Shown piece after piece: positions 8,090-18,770 of a stretch of 64,000 nt of DNA. A program made the position numbers and the translations under genes. Position 1 is the first letter of the stretch, and every line of letters starts with the position of its first letter. The DNA is from Synechococcus sp. JA-2-3B'a(2-13) (GTDB lineage Bacteria; Cyanobacteriota; Cyanobacteriia; Thermostichales; Thermostichaceae), in the NCBI RefSeq assembly GCF_000013225.1, contig NC_007776.1:1011277-1075276 (forward strand), written 5' to 3'. The notes below the pieces were generated by a model. The model was not told the origin of the DNA. It saw only the letters and a list, made by a program, of their open reading frames with translations, and searched no databases.

Positions 8090-8896
8090 TCAAGAACCTG
8101 TGTAAAGCCACAGGGGCAAGCCCGAGGTGCTCACTTCAAACTGCAGACGGGCCAAGGCTTCTGCTGCCGGCAAAAACCGAGACCAACCTCTGCGCCGCGG
8201 GAGCAGGTCGTAGAACTTCGCATCCGTCGGCAAACCCGCCAGCTCTGCCGCCCAAAGGCGGGCATCTTCCTCTGTGCCCAAGCGATCCACCACACCCAAG
8301 TGAAGGGCCTGCTCTCCGCTGAAAATGCGGCCATCGGCAAAAGTTTTGACCACATTCAAACTCAACTTGCGGGCAGCAGCAACCGTCTGCACAAACTGGC
8401 CGTAGGTGATGTCGATCAACTCTTGCAGGATGTTTCGCTCTTCTGGGGTCAGCTCGCGATCAAACGAGAGAATATCTTTGTAGGGGCCAGACTTAATCAC
8501 CTTAAATGAAATCCCCACCTTATCCAGGAGGCGTTCGATATTGTTGCCTCGAATGATCACGCCAATGCTACCGGTGATTGTTCCTGGGTTGGCAACAATT
8601 TTTTCGGCTCCCATGGCAATATAAACCCCCCCAGAGGCAGCAATGTTGCCAAAGCTGGCGACAATACGGGTGCCCTTTTTCTCTCGCAAACGCAAGAGGG
8701 CATTGTAGATTTCTTGGGAGTCGGCCACCGTCCCGCCTGGACTGTCGATGCGCAGCACCACGGCAGGGATCTGGTTTTCTTCCACCTCTTTCAGGGCCTT
8801 GAGAACCCGCTCGCGAGTTTTGCCATCAATGGCCCCTGCCACCTCAATGCGACCGATTTGCCGGCGCAAACCACCCAAGAATAATCGCTTCAGCAT
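8090..8896 (-). CDS. sppA: Signal peptide peptidase SppA, short form
   Basis: 268 residues, the short single-domain SppA form. The nucleophile is Ser88 in NIAASGGVY, the general base Lys140 in SGPYKD, and the RIDSPGGTV motif is at residues 49-57. Family knowledge: the enzyme degrades cleaved signal peptides at the membrane. No clear N-terminal membrane helix is seen (MLKRLFLGGLRRQIGRI is short), so it may be peripheral, as some cyanobacterial SppA2 forms are. It converges with coaBC and is the only gene in its transcript as far as I can see. Confidence 0.9.
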   Translation of the reverse strand: MLKRLFLGGLRRQIGRIEVAGAIDGKTRERVLKALKEVEENQIPAVVLRIDSPGGTVADSQEIYNALLRLREKKGTRIVASFGNIAASGGVYIAMGAEKIVANPGTITGSIGVIIRGNNIERLLDKVGISFKVIKSGPYKDILSFDRELTPEERNILQELIDITYGQFVQTVAAARKLSLNVVKTFADGRIFSGEQALHLGVVDRLGTEEDARLWAAELAGLPTDAKFYDLLPRRRGWSRFLPAAEALARLQFEVSTSGLPLWLYTGS

Positions 8897-8970
8897 GGAA
8901 AAGAACTGGATAGGGATAAGTGCATATTCTGTATCATGAATGGCGGCTCATGGCTTGGTCAACCAGTTGC

Positions 8971-9675
8971 CTAGACGTTGCCATACACCGGGATCACCGC
9001 CCCTCGCAGATCCCGCGCTGCTTCTGAGACCAAAAAGGCGATCACCTGCCCGATGGACTCTGGCTTTACCCACAGCTCGGCTTGCTCGGATCCCATGGCA
9101 GCTCGGTTGGCCGGCGTGTCGATGAGGCTGGGCAGGATGACGTTGGCTGTGATGTCTGTGCCTTTGGTTTCGGCGGCAATGGTACGGGTCAGGGCCACCA
9201 CCCCCGCTTTGGAAGCGCAGTAGGCAGCCAATTGCGGGCCCGGCTCCACCGCTCCGCGGGATCCCACCGTTACAATCCGCCCATAGCCCTGTTGCCACAT
9301 TCTGCGCAGGCTGTGCTTGCAGGTCAGAAAAGTGGTGGTGAGGTTGAGGTCGAAGTCGCGATACCAGTCCGCCAAGCTGTACTCGTGGGTGGGGCCCATG
9401 GCAAAGCCCCCCACCAGGTGGATCAGCCCATCCACGCGGGGTAGGTCGGCAATGACGCGGGCAACCGCCGCCTCATCTGTTAAATCCACTTGCACAAAGC
9501 GAACCCGATCCAGAGCATTGGCCGGCAGGCGCTCCCGCAAAATGGCAAGATCTTTCTCTTGGCGATAGGTCAAGGTCAGCTCTGCTCCGCTGGCCAGCAC
9601 CACGGGAACCACCCCCAAACCCAGCCCGCCTGTGCCGCCGGTCAAGAGGATTTGCTTGCCTTGGTTGCCCTGCAT
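8971..9675 (-). CDS. Short-chain dehydrogenase/reductase
   Basis: 234 residues. The NAD(P)-binding motif TGGTGGLG is near residues 9-16, the catalytic Ser is in VTVGSRGAV, YCASK provides the Tyr and Lys, and the NAG-like segment is replaced by HLVGGFAMG. This is a classical SDR fold; the substrate is unknown. I chose the ATG at 9675 (MQGNQGKQILLTGG) because it places the Rossmann motif at the usual distance. The upstream ATG at 9711 would add 12 residues unlike the family. The neighbours, sppA and rsmA, give no pathway clue. Confidence 0.85.
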   Translation of the reverse strand: MQGNQGKQILLTGGTGGLGLGVVPVVLASGAELTLTYRQEKDLAILRERLPANALDRVRFVQVDLTDEAAVARVIADLPRVDGLIHLVGGFAMGPTHEYSLADWYRDFDLNLTTTFLTCKHSLRRMWQQGYGRIVTVGSRGAVEPGPQLAAYCASKAGVVALTRTIAAETKGTDITANVILPSLIDTPANRAAMGSEQAELWVKPESIGQVIAFLVSEAARDLRGAVIPVYGNV

Positions 9676-9780
9676 GGATGCACCTGCATTGACGAAAGGG
9701 ATCCAGAACAAGATCGGGAAGGGACTTCAAAAACCCCAGAGGATGTTTGGGTTCGCCCAACTGAGCTTCCCTCTCTTACC

Positions 9781-10677
9781 CTACCCTGGTTCCTGCTCCT
9801 CTTGAGGAACAACAGCCCTTTTGGGCGCTTTCTCCAGCAGCAGGTCGCTCAAGGCCAGCCAGTGGGGCAGATCCAGCTCTTCGGCGCGGGCATCGGGGTT
9901 GAGGCGGAGCTGAGCCAAAGCTGCTGCGACCACCTCTCGCTCCACCAAGCTTCCCAGGGCATTGACGAGCTTCTTGCGACGGGTGGAGAACCCCTGTCGA
10001 AGGAGGTGGTTAAACCAGCAGGGATCCCGGACGGGGGTGGGGGCGGGGCGGGGGGTGAGGCGAATCACAGCAGATTCCACCTTGGGGGCGGGCTTGAAAG
10101 CGGTGGGGGGCACCCTGCAGATCAGCTCGCAATCGGCCAAATACTGCGTCCGCAGGCTGAGGGCACCATAGGCTTTGCTGCCGGGGCCGGCCTGCAAGCG
10201 CTCGGCCAGCTCTTTTTGCACCAGAAGGACAATGCGCTCGAACTGCCGAACCGGCTGGGCCGGGGATCCCAGTACCTTTTCCAGGATGGATCCGGTGAGG
10301 TTGTAGGGAATGTTGGCCACCAGCAGGCGAGGCTGAGGGGGCAACGGCAGGCGAAGAAAATCCCCTTCCACCAGGTGGAAGCGGGGCTGGTCGGCGAAGC
10401 GCTTTCGCAGCAGTCGGCACAGATCCCGGTCGATCTCCACCGCCACCACCTGGACACCCTGGGCCAGCAATCGCCGCGTCAGTTGGCCGGTGCCGGGGCC
10501 GATCTCCAGCACCCAAGTGGGATCCGCCCCTCTCTCCAGATCATTCAACTGGGCAGCCCGCAAAATCGCCTCGTGAACAGCGGGATCCTTGAGCCAATGC
10601 TGACCAAACCGTTTACGAGGATAGGGCAACCGAGCGGTACCCAGAGCGGTTGAAGGAGAAATGGCCGGGTGGGTCAT
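9781..10677 (-). CDS. rsmA: 16S rRNA dimethyladenosine transferase RsmA (KsgA)
   Basis: 298 residues. It has the N-terminal [11 protein letters not shown], the SAM motif [16 protein letters not shown], the catalytic-loop motif [11 protein letters not shown], and a C-terminal helical domain ending in WLALSDLL. RsmA dimethylates two adjacent adenosines near the 3' end of 16S rRNA in late 30S assembly. The start overlaps the stop of the upstream histidine kinase gene as ATGA (10674-10677), so the two are very probably co-transcribed and translationally coupled. Confidence 0.95.
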   Translation of the reverse strand: MTHPAISPSTALGTARLPYPRKRFGQHWLKDPAVHEAILRAAQLNDLERGADPTWVLEIGPGTGQLTRRLLAQGVQVVAVEIDRDLCRLLRKRFADQPRFHLVEGDFLRLPLPPQPRLLVANIPYNLTGSILEKVLGSPAQPVRQFERIVLLVQKELAERLQAGPGSKAYGALSLRTQYLADCELICRVPPTAFKPAPKVESAVIRLTPRPAPTPVRDPCWFNHLLRQGFSTRRKKLVNALGSLVEREVVAAALAQLRLNPDARAEELDLPHWLALSDLLLEKAPKRAVVPQEEQEPG

Positions 10678-12437
10678 CGCTGGACTGAGTTGGGAACAGA
10701 AATCAAGGTGGGATCCGCATCCTCAGGTCTATCTCGGGCGGGTTGAGCAGGGAGCGCCTCTGGGTTCGGATCCCCGCTCAGGAGCGGCTTGCGGTAGAGG
10801 GGCACCGTAAAGGTGACGGTGGATCCCAGCCCTTCGCCCAGGCTGTAGAAATTGATTTCCCCTCCCATCGCCTCCACCAGGCGTTGGCTGATGGCCAGGC
10901 CCAAGCCCGTCCCCCCATATTGGCGGGTGGTGGAACCATCCACCTGTGTGAAGGCCTGAAACAGCTTCTGCTGCTTTTCCAGCGATACCCCGATCCCGGT
11001 GTCGATGACGCGGATGCGGGCCAAACCTGGGTTGCCGGGCAGGATATCCGCCCGCACGGTTACTGAGCCTTTGGGGGTAAACTTGATGGCATTCCCCACC
11101 AAATTGAGCATCACCTGCAACAGGCGTTGGTAATCGCCCAAGAGCAAAATCTGATCCGAGGTGTTGGGCAGGTGGAAGCTCAGTTGTAGGCCCTTTTGGC
11201 TGGCCTGCAGGCTAGTCTTGGCCTCCACATCCTTAAACAAAGCTCGCAGGTCGCAGGGCTGGAACTCCAACTGCATTTTGCCCGCCTCGATCTTGGCGAT
11301 ATCCAGCACATCGTTGATTAGGGCCAGCAGGTGCAGGGCAGAGCGATAGGCCTCTTGCAAAAAGTCCAGCTCCTCTTCGCGGTTTTCGGCCATCCCGTCC
11401 AGCACCAGCTTGATAAAGCCGATGATCCCGTTGAGAGGGGTGCGCAGCTCGTGGGAGGTGTTGGCCAGGAATTGGCTTTTCAGTTGGTTGGCCGATTCCG
11501 CTTGGGCACGGGCCTGCTCCAGCTCCTTATTTTTCTGACGCAGAGTTTGGTTGGCTAACTGCAAGCGGGTTGCCAGTTGGCGACTTTGATCCAGCAAAAT
11601 GGCGTGGGCAATGGCCGCGCCCAGGTAGGTGGCAATGCTCTGGAGTACCTGAATGTGGCTTGGCTGCCAAACAGGAACCCTATTCGGATCCAGCATTTCC
11701 AGCCAGAGCAGGCTGTTGGCGTAGCCCTGGTAAGACATGGCAATGGCCAGATGTCGCCCCGCCTCCACCGGTTCTTCCTGTCTGAGGGCCTGCAACAAAT
11801 GGGGGTAATCTGCCAGCTTCAGGGTCTGGTGGAGCAGGGAGGGATCCCCAGGATGGCGGCGGTACTCGGCATTGACCGTGAGGGAGTCTTGCCCCACCTC
11901 GTAGAGGGCCATCAGGCAGCGATCTACCTCAAACAGTTGCCCCAACTGCTCCACGGTCTGCTGGCACAGTTGCCGGATATCCAGGGAATGCCGGATGTTG
12001 CGCACCAACTGCGTCGTGATCCCCTGTACCGGGTCGGCCAGGACAGGATGGGGCTGGCTGTTGGGGCTGCTGGCTCCTCCGGCCAGCGCAAAAGGCGTGG
12101 CCCCCAGCAACTTGCCCACTGCCGCAACCGCCACCACCTCCCCTTCCATGTCCCGTACAGGGTTGAGAGAAAGATGCAGATGCAACTTGTAGCGGGGCGA
12201 GAGCACCTGACATTCGTAGGAGAGGGGATCCCCGCTTGCAAAGACCTGGTTGAGCTTAGCCTCATACTCCCCGGCGTTGGTCACCTCCCAAACTTGCTGT
12301 CCGCTCACGATGTGCTGAGGGTGGATGCCGTACTTCTCGGCATCTTCCCAGTAAAAACTCCAGAAGCGCCTCTGGCGATCCTGCGTGTAGAACATCGGAG
12401 TGGGTCGGAGCACACCCATGGGGGAGGAGACCACCAT
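10674..12437 (-). CDS. Hybrid-input sensor histidine kinase (PAS + GAF + HisKA + HATPase)
   Basis: 587 residues without an obvious membrane segment, so it is likely cytoplasmic. A PAS-like N-terminus ([34 protein letters not shown]) is followed by a GAF domain (about residues 150-285, [20 protein letters not shown]). A coiled coil leads to the HisKA H-box [16 protein letters not shown] near residue 330. The HATPase domain has N-box [10 protein letters not shown]1 DTGIGV and G2 GGTGLGL. No receiver domain is fused and no partner response regulator is adjacent. It sits between the PIN/TRAM gene and rsmA, and its ligand is unknown. Confidence 0.9.
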   Translation of the reverse strand: MVVSSPMGVLRPTPMFYTQDRQRRFWSFYWEDAEKYGIHPQHIVSGQQVWEVTNAGEYEAKLNQVFASGDPLSYECQVLSPRYKLHLHLSLNPVRDMEGEVVAVAAVGKLLGATPFALAGGASSPNSQPHPVLADPVQGITTQLVRNIRHSLDIRQLCQQTVEQLGQLFEVDRCLMALYEVGQDSLTVNAEYRRHPGDPSLLHQTLKLADYPHLLQALRQEEPVEAGRHLAIAMSYQGYANSLLWLEMLDPNRVPVWQPSHIQVLQSIATYLGAAIAHAILLDQSRQLATRLQLANQTLRQKNKELEQARAQAESANQLKSQFLANTSHELRTPLNGIIGFIKLVLDGMAENREEELDFLQEAYRSALHLLALINDVLDIAKIEAGKMQLEFQPCDLRALFKDVEAKTSLQASQKGLQLSFHLPNTSDQILLLGDYQRLLQVMLNLVGNAIKFTPKGSVTVRADILPGNPGLARIRVIDTGIGVSLEKQQKLFQAFTQVDGSTTRQYGGTGLGLAISQRLVEAMGGEINFYSLGEGLGSTVTFTVPLYRKPLLSGDPNPEALPAQPARDRPEDADPTLISVPNSVQR

Positions 12438-12463
12438 TGCGTTAGGGGAACACAGGCCAAAAC

Positions 12464-13597
12464 TCAGGTTTTTCCAGAGGAAGCCGGGCTGGCCGGATCA
12501 GAGGCCGGGCGGGTTAGTGGGGCAGAGTCCTTGTTGAGGCGGGCGAAGATCATGCGGCCTGCTGAGGTTTGAATGGAGCTGGTCACAACTACAGAGCGGG
12601 TTTTGCCCACAGAGCGCTGCCCTTCTTCCACCACCACCATGGTGCCGTCTTCCAAGTAGCCCACCCCTTGACCTGGCTCTTTTCCTTCGCGGGTGATCTT
12701 GATATCAAAGCTGTCGCCGGCAACATAGATGGGCCGCAGCGCCTCGGCCAACTCATTCACATTCAGCACCTTGACCCCCTGCAGAGCCGCCACCTTCTTC
12801 AGGTTGTAATCGGTGGTAAGCAGCGTTCCCCCCACGGTTTGGGTGAGGCGCACCAGCTTTTCATCGACAGTGGTCAGATCTGGATAGTTGGCTTCGTGAA
12901 TAACGAAACGATCGGGGTAGGCCTCTCGCAAAGACTGCAGGGTATCCAAGCCTTTGCGGCCCCGCTCTCGTTTTTGGGCATCGGCTTTGTCGGCAATGGT
13001 CTGCAATTCCGTCAGCACAAAGCGAGGAACCACCAGGGTTCCTTCCAAAAAACCTGTCTCGATTAACTGAGCCACTCGGCCATCGATGATGGAGCTGGTG
13101 TCCAAAACCTTGGCCGTGGCAGCCACCACATTGCCCTCCGCCCAGAGGGCTGCCTGCAAAGCATAGTTGGGGTTAAACAGCCGCAGCAGCGAGGGGCCGT
13201 GGGTATCGGCCAGGCTGACCCCCAGATAGGCAAAGGCCAAGCTGAAAAAGACCGAAGCCAGCGGCTCGAGGAACCTATTGAGTTGGGGGGGCAGGGGCAG
13301 CAAGTAGACAGGAGCCATGGCCAGATTGGCAATCACCAAGCCGATCACCAACCCCACCGAGCGGCTGATCAACACGTCCGGCGGCAAGGAGCGCACATTG
13401 GCCTCGAAGCGACGGTAGCTCCAGCGCACCAGGGATCCCAAAGCCAGTCCTGCCAGCACGCCAAAGCCGCTGGTGACGACACGGGCTCCTTCCACATTGG
13501 CCCCCTGAATGGCGGCAGGAGGGAGCAAATCCAGGCCGTAAAACCCGAGACCAGCCCCGGCCAACATGAAGATCGCGATCAGTAAAGCGTCTAGCAT
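12464..13597 (-). CDS. PIN/TRAM-domain membrane protein (YacL-like)
   Basis: 377 residues from the ATG at 13597 ([16 protein letters not shown]). About four hydrophobic segments in the first 150 residues are followed by a PIN nuclease-like domain ([21 protein letters not shown] ... [12 protein letters not shown]) with the acidic residues expected for metal binding. A C-terminal TRAM domain follows ([24 protein letters not shown]). This family is conserved in Firmicutes and cyanobacteria and may have RNase activity; the targets are unknown. The gap to the histidine kinase is 26 nt, suggesting one operon with rsmA. A longer start at 13648 exists but is less like the family. Confidence 0.85.
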   Translation of the reverse strand: MLDALLIAIFMLAGAGLGFYGLDLLPPAAIQGANVEGARVVTSGFGVLAGLALGSLVRWSYRRFEANVRSLPPDVLISRSVGLVIGLVIANLAMAPVYLLPLPPQLNRFLEPLASVFFSLAFAYLGVSLADTHGPSLLRLFNPNYALQAALWAEGNVVAATAKVLDTSSIIDGRVAQLIETGFLEGTLVVPRFVLTELQTIADKADAQKRERGRKGLDTLQSLREAYPDRFVIHEANYPDLTTVDEKLVRLTQTVGGTLLTTDYNLKKVAALQGVKVLNVNELAEALRPIYVAGDSFDIKITREGKEPGQGVGYLEDGTMVVVEEGQRSVGKTRSVVVTSSIQTSAGRMIFARLNKDSAPLTRPASDPASPASSGKT

Positions 13598-13977
13598 AAG
13601 AAATAAAGACGGCCCTGCTGAGTGGGTGATGCTGCTGGGAATAGGCAAATCTGCTTCCTACTCATTCTAGTCGTCTGGTGTTGGAGGGATCCGGACAACC
13701 AAGCCAGCCCTCCCCCAGAAGGATTCAGACTATGCTGAAATCATAGCGATCCCTTGCCAGCTTGAGGGATCTGTGGAGCATGCCTCTAACCCCCAAAACC
13801 CTGAACTTTGCTGAATTTACTGAGCTTTAGGCGGTTTGGCAAAAGTCATTGAGAGGGATATAGTAGACCAAGTTTCCCCCTGATCCTTGAGTCCACCGCA
13901 ACGGTTGCCGGGAAGTGAAGGGGGAAAGCGCTCGGGGGGTATTCCTCAGGGCTTTGCGGGATACCGCCTTCCTGCTT

Positions 13978-14000
13978 GGACTCCGTCCCGCTGACGCGAA
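13978..14000 (+). repeat. SGTES-type two-hairpin repeat, intergenic copy
   Basis: GGACTCCGTCC then CGCTGACGCG then AA: the GGAC/GTCC and CGC/GCG stems are intact. This is the reference form of the family described in the findings. Confidence 0.75.
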
Positions 14001-14030
14001 CAGAGATAGGCAGGATGCGATCGCTTCTTT

Positions 14031-14047
14031 CCTGAACCATGTTCAGG
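14031..14047. promoter_or_regulatory. Perfect palindrome upstream of nfu
   Basis: CCTGAAC CAT GTTCAGG is a 7-bp perfect inverted repeat. Its right arm runs into AGGAGAG (14045-14051), a good ribosome-binding site for the GTG at 14058. It could be an operator or could sequester that site in the mRNA. Confidence 0.45.
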
Positions 14048-14111
14048 AGAGTTCAGCGTGAATGTATCAGAAACCGCTACAATCCAAATCTCAACGAGGC
14101 TAAAAGCAACC

Positions 14112-14354
14112 ATGGCACAAGCACTGGAACTCAATACCGAGAACGTCGAGAAAGTCCTGAACGAGCTGCGTCCTTACTTGATGGCCGATGGGGGCAATGT
14201 GGAATTGGTGGAAATCGATGGCCCGGTGGTCAAGCTGCGCTTGCAGGGGGCCTGTGGAGCCTGCCCCAGCTCGACCATGACTCTAAAGATGGGCATTGAG
14301 CGCAAGTTGCGGGAGAGCATTCCCGATATTTTGGAGGTGGAGCAGGTATTCTGA
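14112..14354 (+). CDS. NifU-like iron-sulfur scaffold (Nfu)
   Basis: 80 residues, the size of cyanobacterial stand-alone Nfu. [19 protein letters not shown] is followed by the CGACPSS motif, whose two cysteines hold a transient Fe-S cluster at the dimer interface, for transfer to apoproteins such as photosystem I components. I chose the ATG at 14112 by family length. A GTG at 14058 with a stronger ribosome-binding site would add 18 residues ([18 protein letters not shown]) and may be the real start. Confidence 0.9.
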   Translation: MAQALELNTENVEKVLNELRPYLMADGGNVELVEIDGPVVKLRLQGACGACPSSTMTLKMGIERKLRESIPDILEVEQVF

Positions 14355-14486
14355 GGGGCCCTGTAGGTTTTTGTGAGATTCCTTTAGGGTTCTTTATCAT
14401 GTGTTGGATTATGTGCCTTGACAAATAGCCTCGGGTGGCTCTCTGCTCCCCACTTCTTTCTTCTGTGCCTTCTTCAGAGCTAGCGC

Positions 14487-15584
14487 ATGTCTGTTCTCCT
14501 CTCCATCGCCATTCTCGCCCTGCTGATCCTGGTGCATGAGGCAGGGCACTTTGCGGCAGCCAAACTCCAAGGGATCCACGTCAACCGCTTCTCGCTGGGG
14601 TTTGGCCCGGTGTTGTGGCGATACCAGGGCAAGGAGACAGAGTACGCCATTCGCGCCCTGCCGCTGGGGGGCTACGTGGGCTTTCCTGACGAGGATGAAC
14701 ATTCTCCCTACCCGCCCGACGACCCGGATCTGCTGAAAAACCGCCCCGTGTTGGATCGCCTGGTGGTGATGAGTGCAGGGGTGATGGCCAACCTGATCTT
14801 CGCCTATCTGGTGCTGGTGTTGATGTTTGCCTGGGTGGGGATCCCCTCGGTAACGCGCCTCCATCCCGGCATTCTCATCCCTCAGGTGATGCCCGATAGC
14901 CCGGCGGAGCGGGCCGGCCTGAAGGCAGGGGATGTGGTGTTGCAGGCAGCAGATCGCGATTACAGGGGGATTGCCGACGAGACGGCGGCCTTGGCAGCTC
15001 TGAACGATTTTCAGGTGCTGATCCGCAGCAGCGAGAACCGGCCCATTCCCCTGGAGGTGCAGCGTGGGGAAGGGGATCCCCTGCAATTGACGGTGATCCC
15101 AGAGGTGCGGGGAGAGACGGTGGCCATTGGAGTGACCTTGGCCCCCCACCAGGAGGTGACCTTGCGTCCCCCTCAGAGTGTGGCTGAGATCCTCACGGAG
15201 GCGGGAAATGCCTACCAGCGGGTGGTGATGCTCAATCTGAACGGCTTGCGGCAGTTGCTGCAGAATTTCCAAAGCACGGCTGCTCAGGTCTCCGGCCCGG
15301 TGGGGATCGTCAAGATTGGGGCGGATCTGGCCCGCGATGACGCCGCCAGCCTGTTTAATTTCACCGCTTTGATTAGCATTAACCTGGCCTTTCTCAACCT
15401 GTTGCCCCTGCCCGCCTTGGACGGGGGACACATTGCCTTTTTGATCCTGGAGGCGATTCGCGGCAAACGGCTGCCCAAGCATCTGGAGGAGCGGGTGATG
15501 CAGACGGGCTTGGTGTTGTTGCTGGGATTGGGGGTGGTGCTGATCTTCAAAGACACCCTCGCCATTGTCACCGGGTCGGGCTAG
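14487..15584 (+). CDS. rseP: Site-2 protease RseP, M50 family
   Basis: 365 residues. The zinc-binding HEAGH is at residues 17-21 in the first membrane helix. A PDZ domain lies about residues 125-215 (PDSPAERAGLKAGDVVLQ), and the third metal ligand is in the LPALDGGH segment near the C-terminus, between further membrane helices. Family knowledge: intramembrane cleavage of anti-sigma factors and other membrane proteins. No sigma or anti-sigma gene is adjacent, so the substrate is unknown. nth begins six bases after its stop. Confidence 0.93.
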   Translation: MSVLLSIAILALLILVHEAGHFAAAKLQGIHVNRFSLGFGPVLWRYQGKETEYAIRALPLGGYVGFPDEDEHSPYPPDDPDLLKNRPVLDRLVVMSAGVMANLIFAYLVLVLMFAWVGIPSVTRLHPGILIPQVMPDSPAERAGLKAGDVVLQAADRDYRGIADETAALAALNDFQVLIRSSENRPIPLEVQRGEGDPLQLTVIPEVRGETVAIGVTLAPHQEVTLRPPQSVAEILTEAGNAYQRVVMLNLNGLRQLLQNFQSTAAQVSGPVGIVKIGADLARDDAASLFNFTALISINLAFLNLLPLPALDGGHIAFLILEAIRGKRLPKHLEERVMQTGLVLLLGLGVVLIFKDTLAIVTGSG

Positions 15585-15590
15585 GGGAAG

Positions 15591-16295
15591 ATGGCCAGCA
15601 AACGGGCCTTGCGCCAGCGAGCTTTGGAGATCCTGCTCCGGCTGAAGCGCCACTACCCCAACTCCACCTGTGCCCTCCACTACCGGACGCCGCTGCAACT
15701 TTTGGTGGCAACCATCCTCTCGGCTCAGTGTACGGATGAGCGGGTGAATCAGGTAACGCCAGAGCTGTTTCGTCGCTTCCCGGATGCCCAGGCCCTGGCG
15801 ACAGCGCCGCGAGAGGAGATCGAGGCTCTCATCCATTCCACCGGCTTCTATCGCAACAAGGCCAAGCACATTCAGGAAGCCTGCCGCAGGATCTTAAGCC
15901 ATTTCGGTGGCCAAGTGCCCCGCACCATGCCGGAGCTGCTCACCCTACCCGGCGTAGCTCGCAAGACGGCCAATGTGGTGTTGGCTCATGCTTTTGGCAT
16001 CAATGCCGGGGTTACCGTCGATACCCATGTTAAGCGCCTCAGCCGCCGCCTCGGCCTCACTGAGCACGAGGATCCCGTGCGCATCGAAAAGGATCTGATG
16101 CAGTTGTTGCCGCAAGCGGACTGGGAGAACTGGTCTATCCGTCTGATCGACCACGGGCGGGCCATCTGCACTGCCCGCAGGCCTCTGTGCCAGCAATGTT
16201 TTTTGGCGGATCTCTGCCCCAGCGCTCCCCTCCTGAGACCGGCGGCACCGGATGAGAAAATGGATAAAAAAGCTACCAAAGCCTCGCCAACCTGA
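15591..16295 (+). CDS. nth: Endonuclease III
   Basis: 234 residues. The helix-hairpin-helix LPGVARKTANVV carries the catalytic lysine, VDTHVKRLSRRLGL carries the catalytic aspartate, and four C-terminal cysteines (CTARRPLCQQCFLADLC) bind a 4Fe-4S cluster. This DNA glycosylase/AP lyase starts base-excision repair of oxidised pyrimidines. The ribosome-binding site is GGGGAAG directly after the rseP stop, so translation is probably coupled. The C-terminal tail after the cluster is a short lysine-rich extension. Confidence 0.95.
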   Translation: MASKRALRQRALEILLRLKRHYPNSTCALHYRTPLQLLVATILSAQCTDERVNQVTPELFRRFPDAQALATAPREEIEALIHSTGFYRNKAKHIQEACRRILSHFGGQVPRTMPELLTLPGVARKTANVVLAHAFGINAGVTVDTHVKRLSRRLGLTEHEDPVRIEKDLMQLLPQADWENWSIRLIDHGRAICTARRPLCQQCFLADLCPSAPLLRPAAPDEKMDKKATKASPT

Positions 16296-16390
16296 GAGGA
16301 TGGTTTCTGGGCGCCCTGTATGGCTGAGCCGGCAGGGATCCCTCCCTTGCAGCACTTGTTTTGGCCGCCTCTCGCCCTAGAATAAGCTCC

Positions 16391-17389
16391 ATGCAGGATA
16401 AACCCATGTCAGTCGCGCCCCCCGTTCTGGTCATTGCCGGCCTGACGGGAGCCGGGAAAACTTTGGCCATCCAGCAGTTGGAACAACTGGGGTACACCAG
16501 CCTAGAAGGGATCCCGCCTGCCCAGGTGATCCCCTTGGTTGAGGCGATGCGGACCCATCACGCTGCTTTGGCCATCAGCTTGAATCTCCACGCCCAGGAG
16601 TACCGGGATCAAGTTCCCACCCTGGCTGCTTGGGTGCAATCGCAAGGGATCCCTTTCCTATTCTTGGAGGCCCGCTCCCCAGTGTTGCTCAACCGTCTCA
16701 GCGCCCACCGCCGTCCCCATCCCTACGGGGAAGCTGCGGGTTTGTGGGAGGCCATTGAGCAAGAGCGGCTGGCTCTGGCCCCGGTGCGGGAACGCTGCAC
16801 CCACTGGTTGGATACCTCCGACCTCAATGCCCAGCAACTGCGGCAGCAATTGCAAGCTTTGGTGCAAGGGATCCCCCAGCCCCTCAACCTAAGGCTGGTC
16901 AGCTTCGGTTTCAAATACGGCGTTCCCCCCGATGCCAACTTGCTGTTCGATGTGCGTTTTTTGCCCAACCCCTTCTTTCAGCCCCATCTGCGTCGCCTCA
17001 CTGGGCAGGATCCCCTGCTGCAGGAGTTCTTGTTTGCGGATCCCATCACACAATCCACCTACCAGCACATCTTGTCCCTGATCAAAGCGTTTTGGCCCCA
17101 CTACCGCGCAGAGCGTCGCCCCCACCTGACTTTGGCTATCGGCTGTACCGGCGGTCAGCACCGCTCGGTGGCCCTGGTGGAGCGCCTGGCCCAGGATTTG
17201 CAGCCTTGGACTGTCCCTGCCGGCAACCACGTTCTTCCCGACCTGAATGTTCAGGTTCAGCATCGCCATCTGCTCGACTCTCAGCGGGAGCTGGAAGCCC
17301 GCTTTGGCCCGGTGCCCGGCGAAGCCGGCGTTGCCCAGCAACAGGTTAGGATCCCTTTGGCCGGCGTTCCTGCACCTTCCCATGCCTAA
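16391..17389 (+). CDS. rapZ: RapZ/YvcJ-family nucleotide-binding protein
   Basis: 332 residues from the ATG at 16391. It has the Walker A motif GLTGAGKT, a Walker B-like region, and the conserved C-terminal domain with [22 protein letters not shown] and [15 protein letters not shown]. In Enterobacteria RapZ is the RNase E adaptor controlling GlmS; the Bacillus homologue YvcJ is a GTPase. The cyanobacterial role is not defined. It overlaps the next gene (yvcK) by eight bases, the same pairing seen in Bacillus, which supports a linked role in cell-wall precursor metabolism. A second ATG at 16406 is possible. Confidence 0.9.
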   Translation: MQDKPMSVAPPVLVIAGLTGAGKTLAIQQLEQLGYTSLEGIPPAQVIPLVEAMRTHHAALAISLNLHAQEYRDQVPTLAAWVQSQGIPFLFLEARSPVLLNRLSAHRRPHPYGEAAGLWEAIEQERLALAPVRERCTHWLDTSDLNAQQLRQQLQALVQGIPQPLNLRLVSFGFKYGVPPDANLLFDVRFLPNPFFQPHLRRLTGQDPLLQEFLFADPITQSTYQHILSLIKAFWPHYRAERRPHLTLAIGCTGGQHRSVALVERLAQDLQPWTVPAGNHVLPDLNVQVQHRHLLDSQRELEARFGPVPGEAGVAQQQVRIPLAGVPAPSHA

Positions 17390-18746
17390 GCCTGTGCCCA
17401 GCAACAAGTCCGCCGCTTGGGGCATTCGCCGCCGCAAGGCTGCTTGGCCGGGAAGTGGCTGGAAATGGCTCTTTCCCGGTTTAGCCGTTAAACGCTGGCT
17501 GAGCCTGGCGGTTGGGGGCGTGCTGCTGATGGTGCTGGGCATTGCCATCTGGACGGAGTTGACCCCCATCTTTCGCCTGAAGCGGCTGATCGACATCACC
17601 CTGCGCCTGATCACCACTTGGATCCCGAACAACATCAGTGGCCCCCTGGTGACTGGGATCGGGCTGGTGATGGTGGTGCTGGGGTTTCGCAGCGCCATGC
17701 GCTCCATCGAGGATGTGCTGATCCCCGAGGGAGATGAAGCGCTGGTGGATAAGCTGTTGTCGCGGCGGCGTCTCAGCCGTGGTCCCCGCATTGTGGTACT
17801 GGGGGGCGGCACCGGCCTCTCCAACCTGCTGCGGGGTCTGAAGCGCTACAGCTCCAACATCACAGCCATTGTCACGGTGGCCGATGACGGGGGATCCTCA
17901 GGGCGTCTGCGGCGGGAGATCGGCGTTTTGCCCCCCGGCGATATCCGCAACTGCCTCACTGCTCTGGCCAACGAGGAAAAGCTGCTCACCGAGCTGTTTC
18001 AATATCGCTTCCAGTCGGGGGAAGGGTTGAGCGGCCACAGCTTCGGCAATTTGTTCATCACTGCCCTCACCGCGGTAACCGGCGGCGACTTGATTCGGGC
18101 CATCACTGCCACCTCGCAAGTCTTGGCCATTCAGGGGCGGGTGCTGCCGGCCACCCTGGCGGATGTCACCCTTTGGGCGGAGCTGAGCGATGGCCGCCGC
18201 GTGGTGGGAGAGTCCAACATTGCCAAAGCCGGAGGACGCATTTGCCGAATCGGCTGTGACCCCCCCAACCCTCCCGCCCTACCGGAAGTCATCGAGGCTA
18301 TTGAGGCGGCAGAGTTTGTGGTGCTGGGGCCGGGTAGCCTCTACACCAGCATCATCCCTAACCTGTTGGTACCGGAAATTGTGGAAGCTCTGGCCAAAAA
18401 TATGGCCCCCCACATCTACGTCTGCAACATCATGACCGAGCCGGGGGAAACCGACGGCTATACTGTTGGGGATCACGTCATGGCTCTGGATCGGGTGGCA
18501 GGAGTGCGCCTATTTGACGGCGTGCTGGTGCAGCGGGAGCCACCCTCCCCGCGCGCTTTGGAGCATTACCGCCGCAGCGGTTCTGAGTTTGTGGTGCTGG
18601 ATCCCGACAAACTGGCTTACCTGGGCTGCCGCGCCGTTTTGGCTAACGTCATGCAGGAGGATCCAGAGACCGGCTTGGTGCGCCACAACCCCGAACGCTT
18701 GGCTGCAATGCTGATGCGCTGGTTCGACAGACATCGCCCCCTCTAG
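17382..18746 (+). CDS. YvcK/CofD-like gluconeogenesis factor with membrane anchor
   Basis: 454 residues. Unlike the short Bacillus YvcK, it has an N-terminal extension with two hydrophobic segments (around residues 40-60 and 85-110). The CofD-like domain then starts at [18 protein letters not shown] and contains [14 protein letters not shown] and [17 protein letters not shown]. YvcK proteins bind UDP-sugars and steer carbon into cell-wall precursors, probably via GlmS. The ATG at 17382 lies inside the end of rapZ, indicating coupled translation. The membrane anchor would place this control at the envelope. Confidence 0.88.
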   Translation: MPKPVPSNKSAAWGIRRRKAAWPGSGWKWLFPGLAVKRWLSLAVGGVLLMVLGIAIWTELTPIFRLKRLIDITLRLITTWIPNNISGPLVTGIGLVMVVLGFRSAMRSIEDVLIPEGDEALVDKLLSRRRLSRGPRIVVLGGGTGLSNLLRGLKRYSSNITAIVTVADDGGSSGRLRREIGVLPPGDIRNCLTALANEEKLLTELFQYRFQSGEGLSGHSFGNLFITALTAVTGGDLIRAITATSQVLAIQGRVLPATLADVTLWAELSDGRRVVGESNIAKAGGRICRIGCDPPNPPALPEVIEAIEAAEFVVLGPGSLYTSIIPNLLVPEIVEALAKNMAPHIYVCNIMTEPGETDGYTVGDHVMALDRVAGVRLFDGVLVQREPPSPRALEHYRRSGSEFVVLDPDKLAYLGCRAVLANVMQEDPETGLVRHNPERLAAMLMRWFDRHRPL

Positions 18747-18770
18747 CTTTGCCCAGGATGTCCTCTGCTG

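Larger units (their letters stand above)
13598..14111. other. Intergenic region between PIN/TRAM gene and nfu
   Basis: 514 nt with no convincing gene. It holds a copy of the SGTES repeat (13978-14000), one HIP1 site GCGATCGC (14017-14024) and a perfect palindrome (14031-14047). Promoters of both divergent genes should be here, but I could not assign them. Confidence 0.5.

Noticed and set aside
14409-15869. A 486-codon minus-strand frame.
   Set aside because: It runs antisense to rseP and nth, both of which have full catalytic motifs; its composition (Gln/His-rich) is that of a shadow frame.
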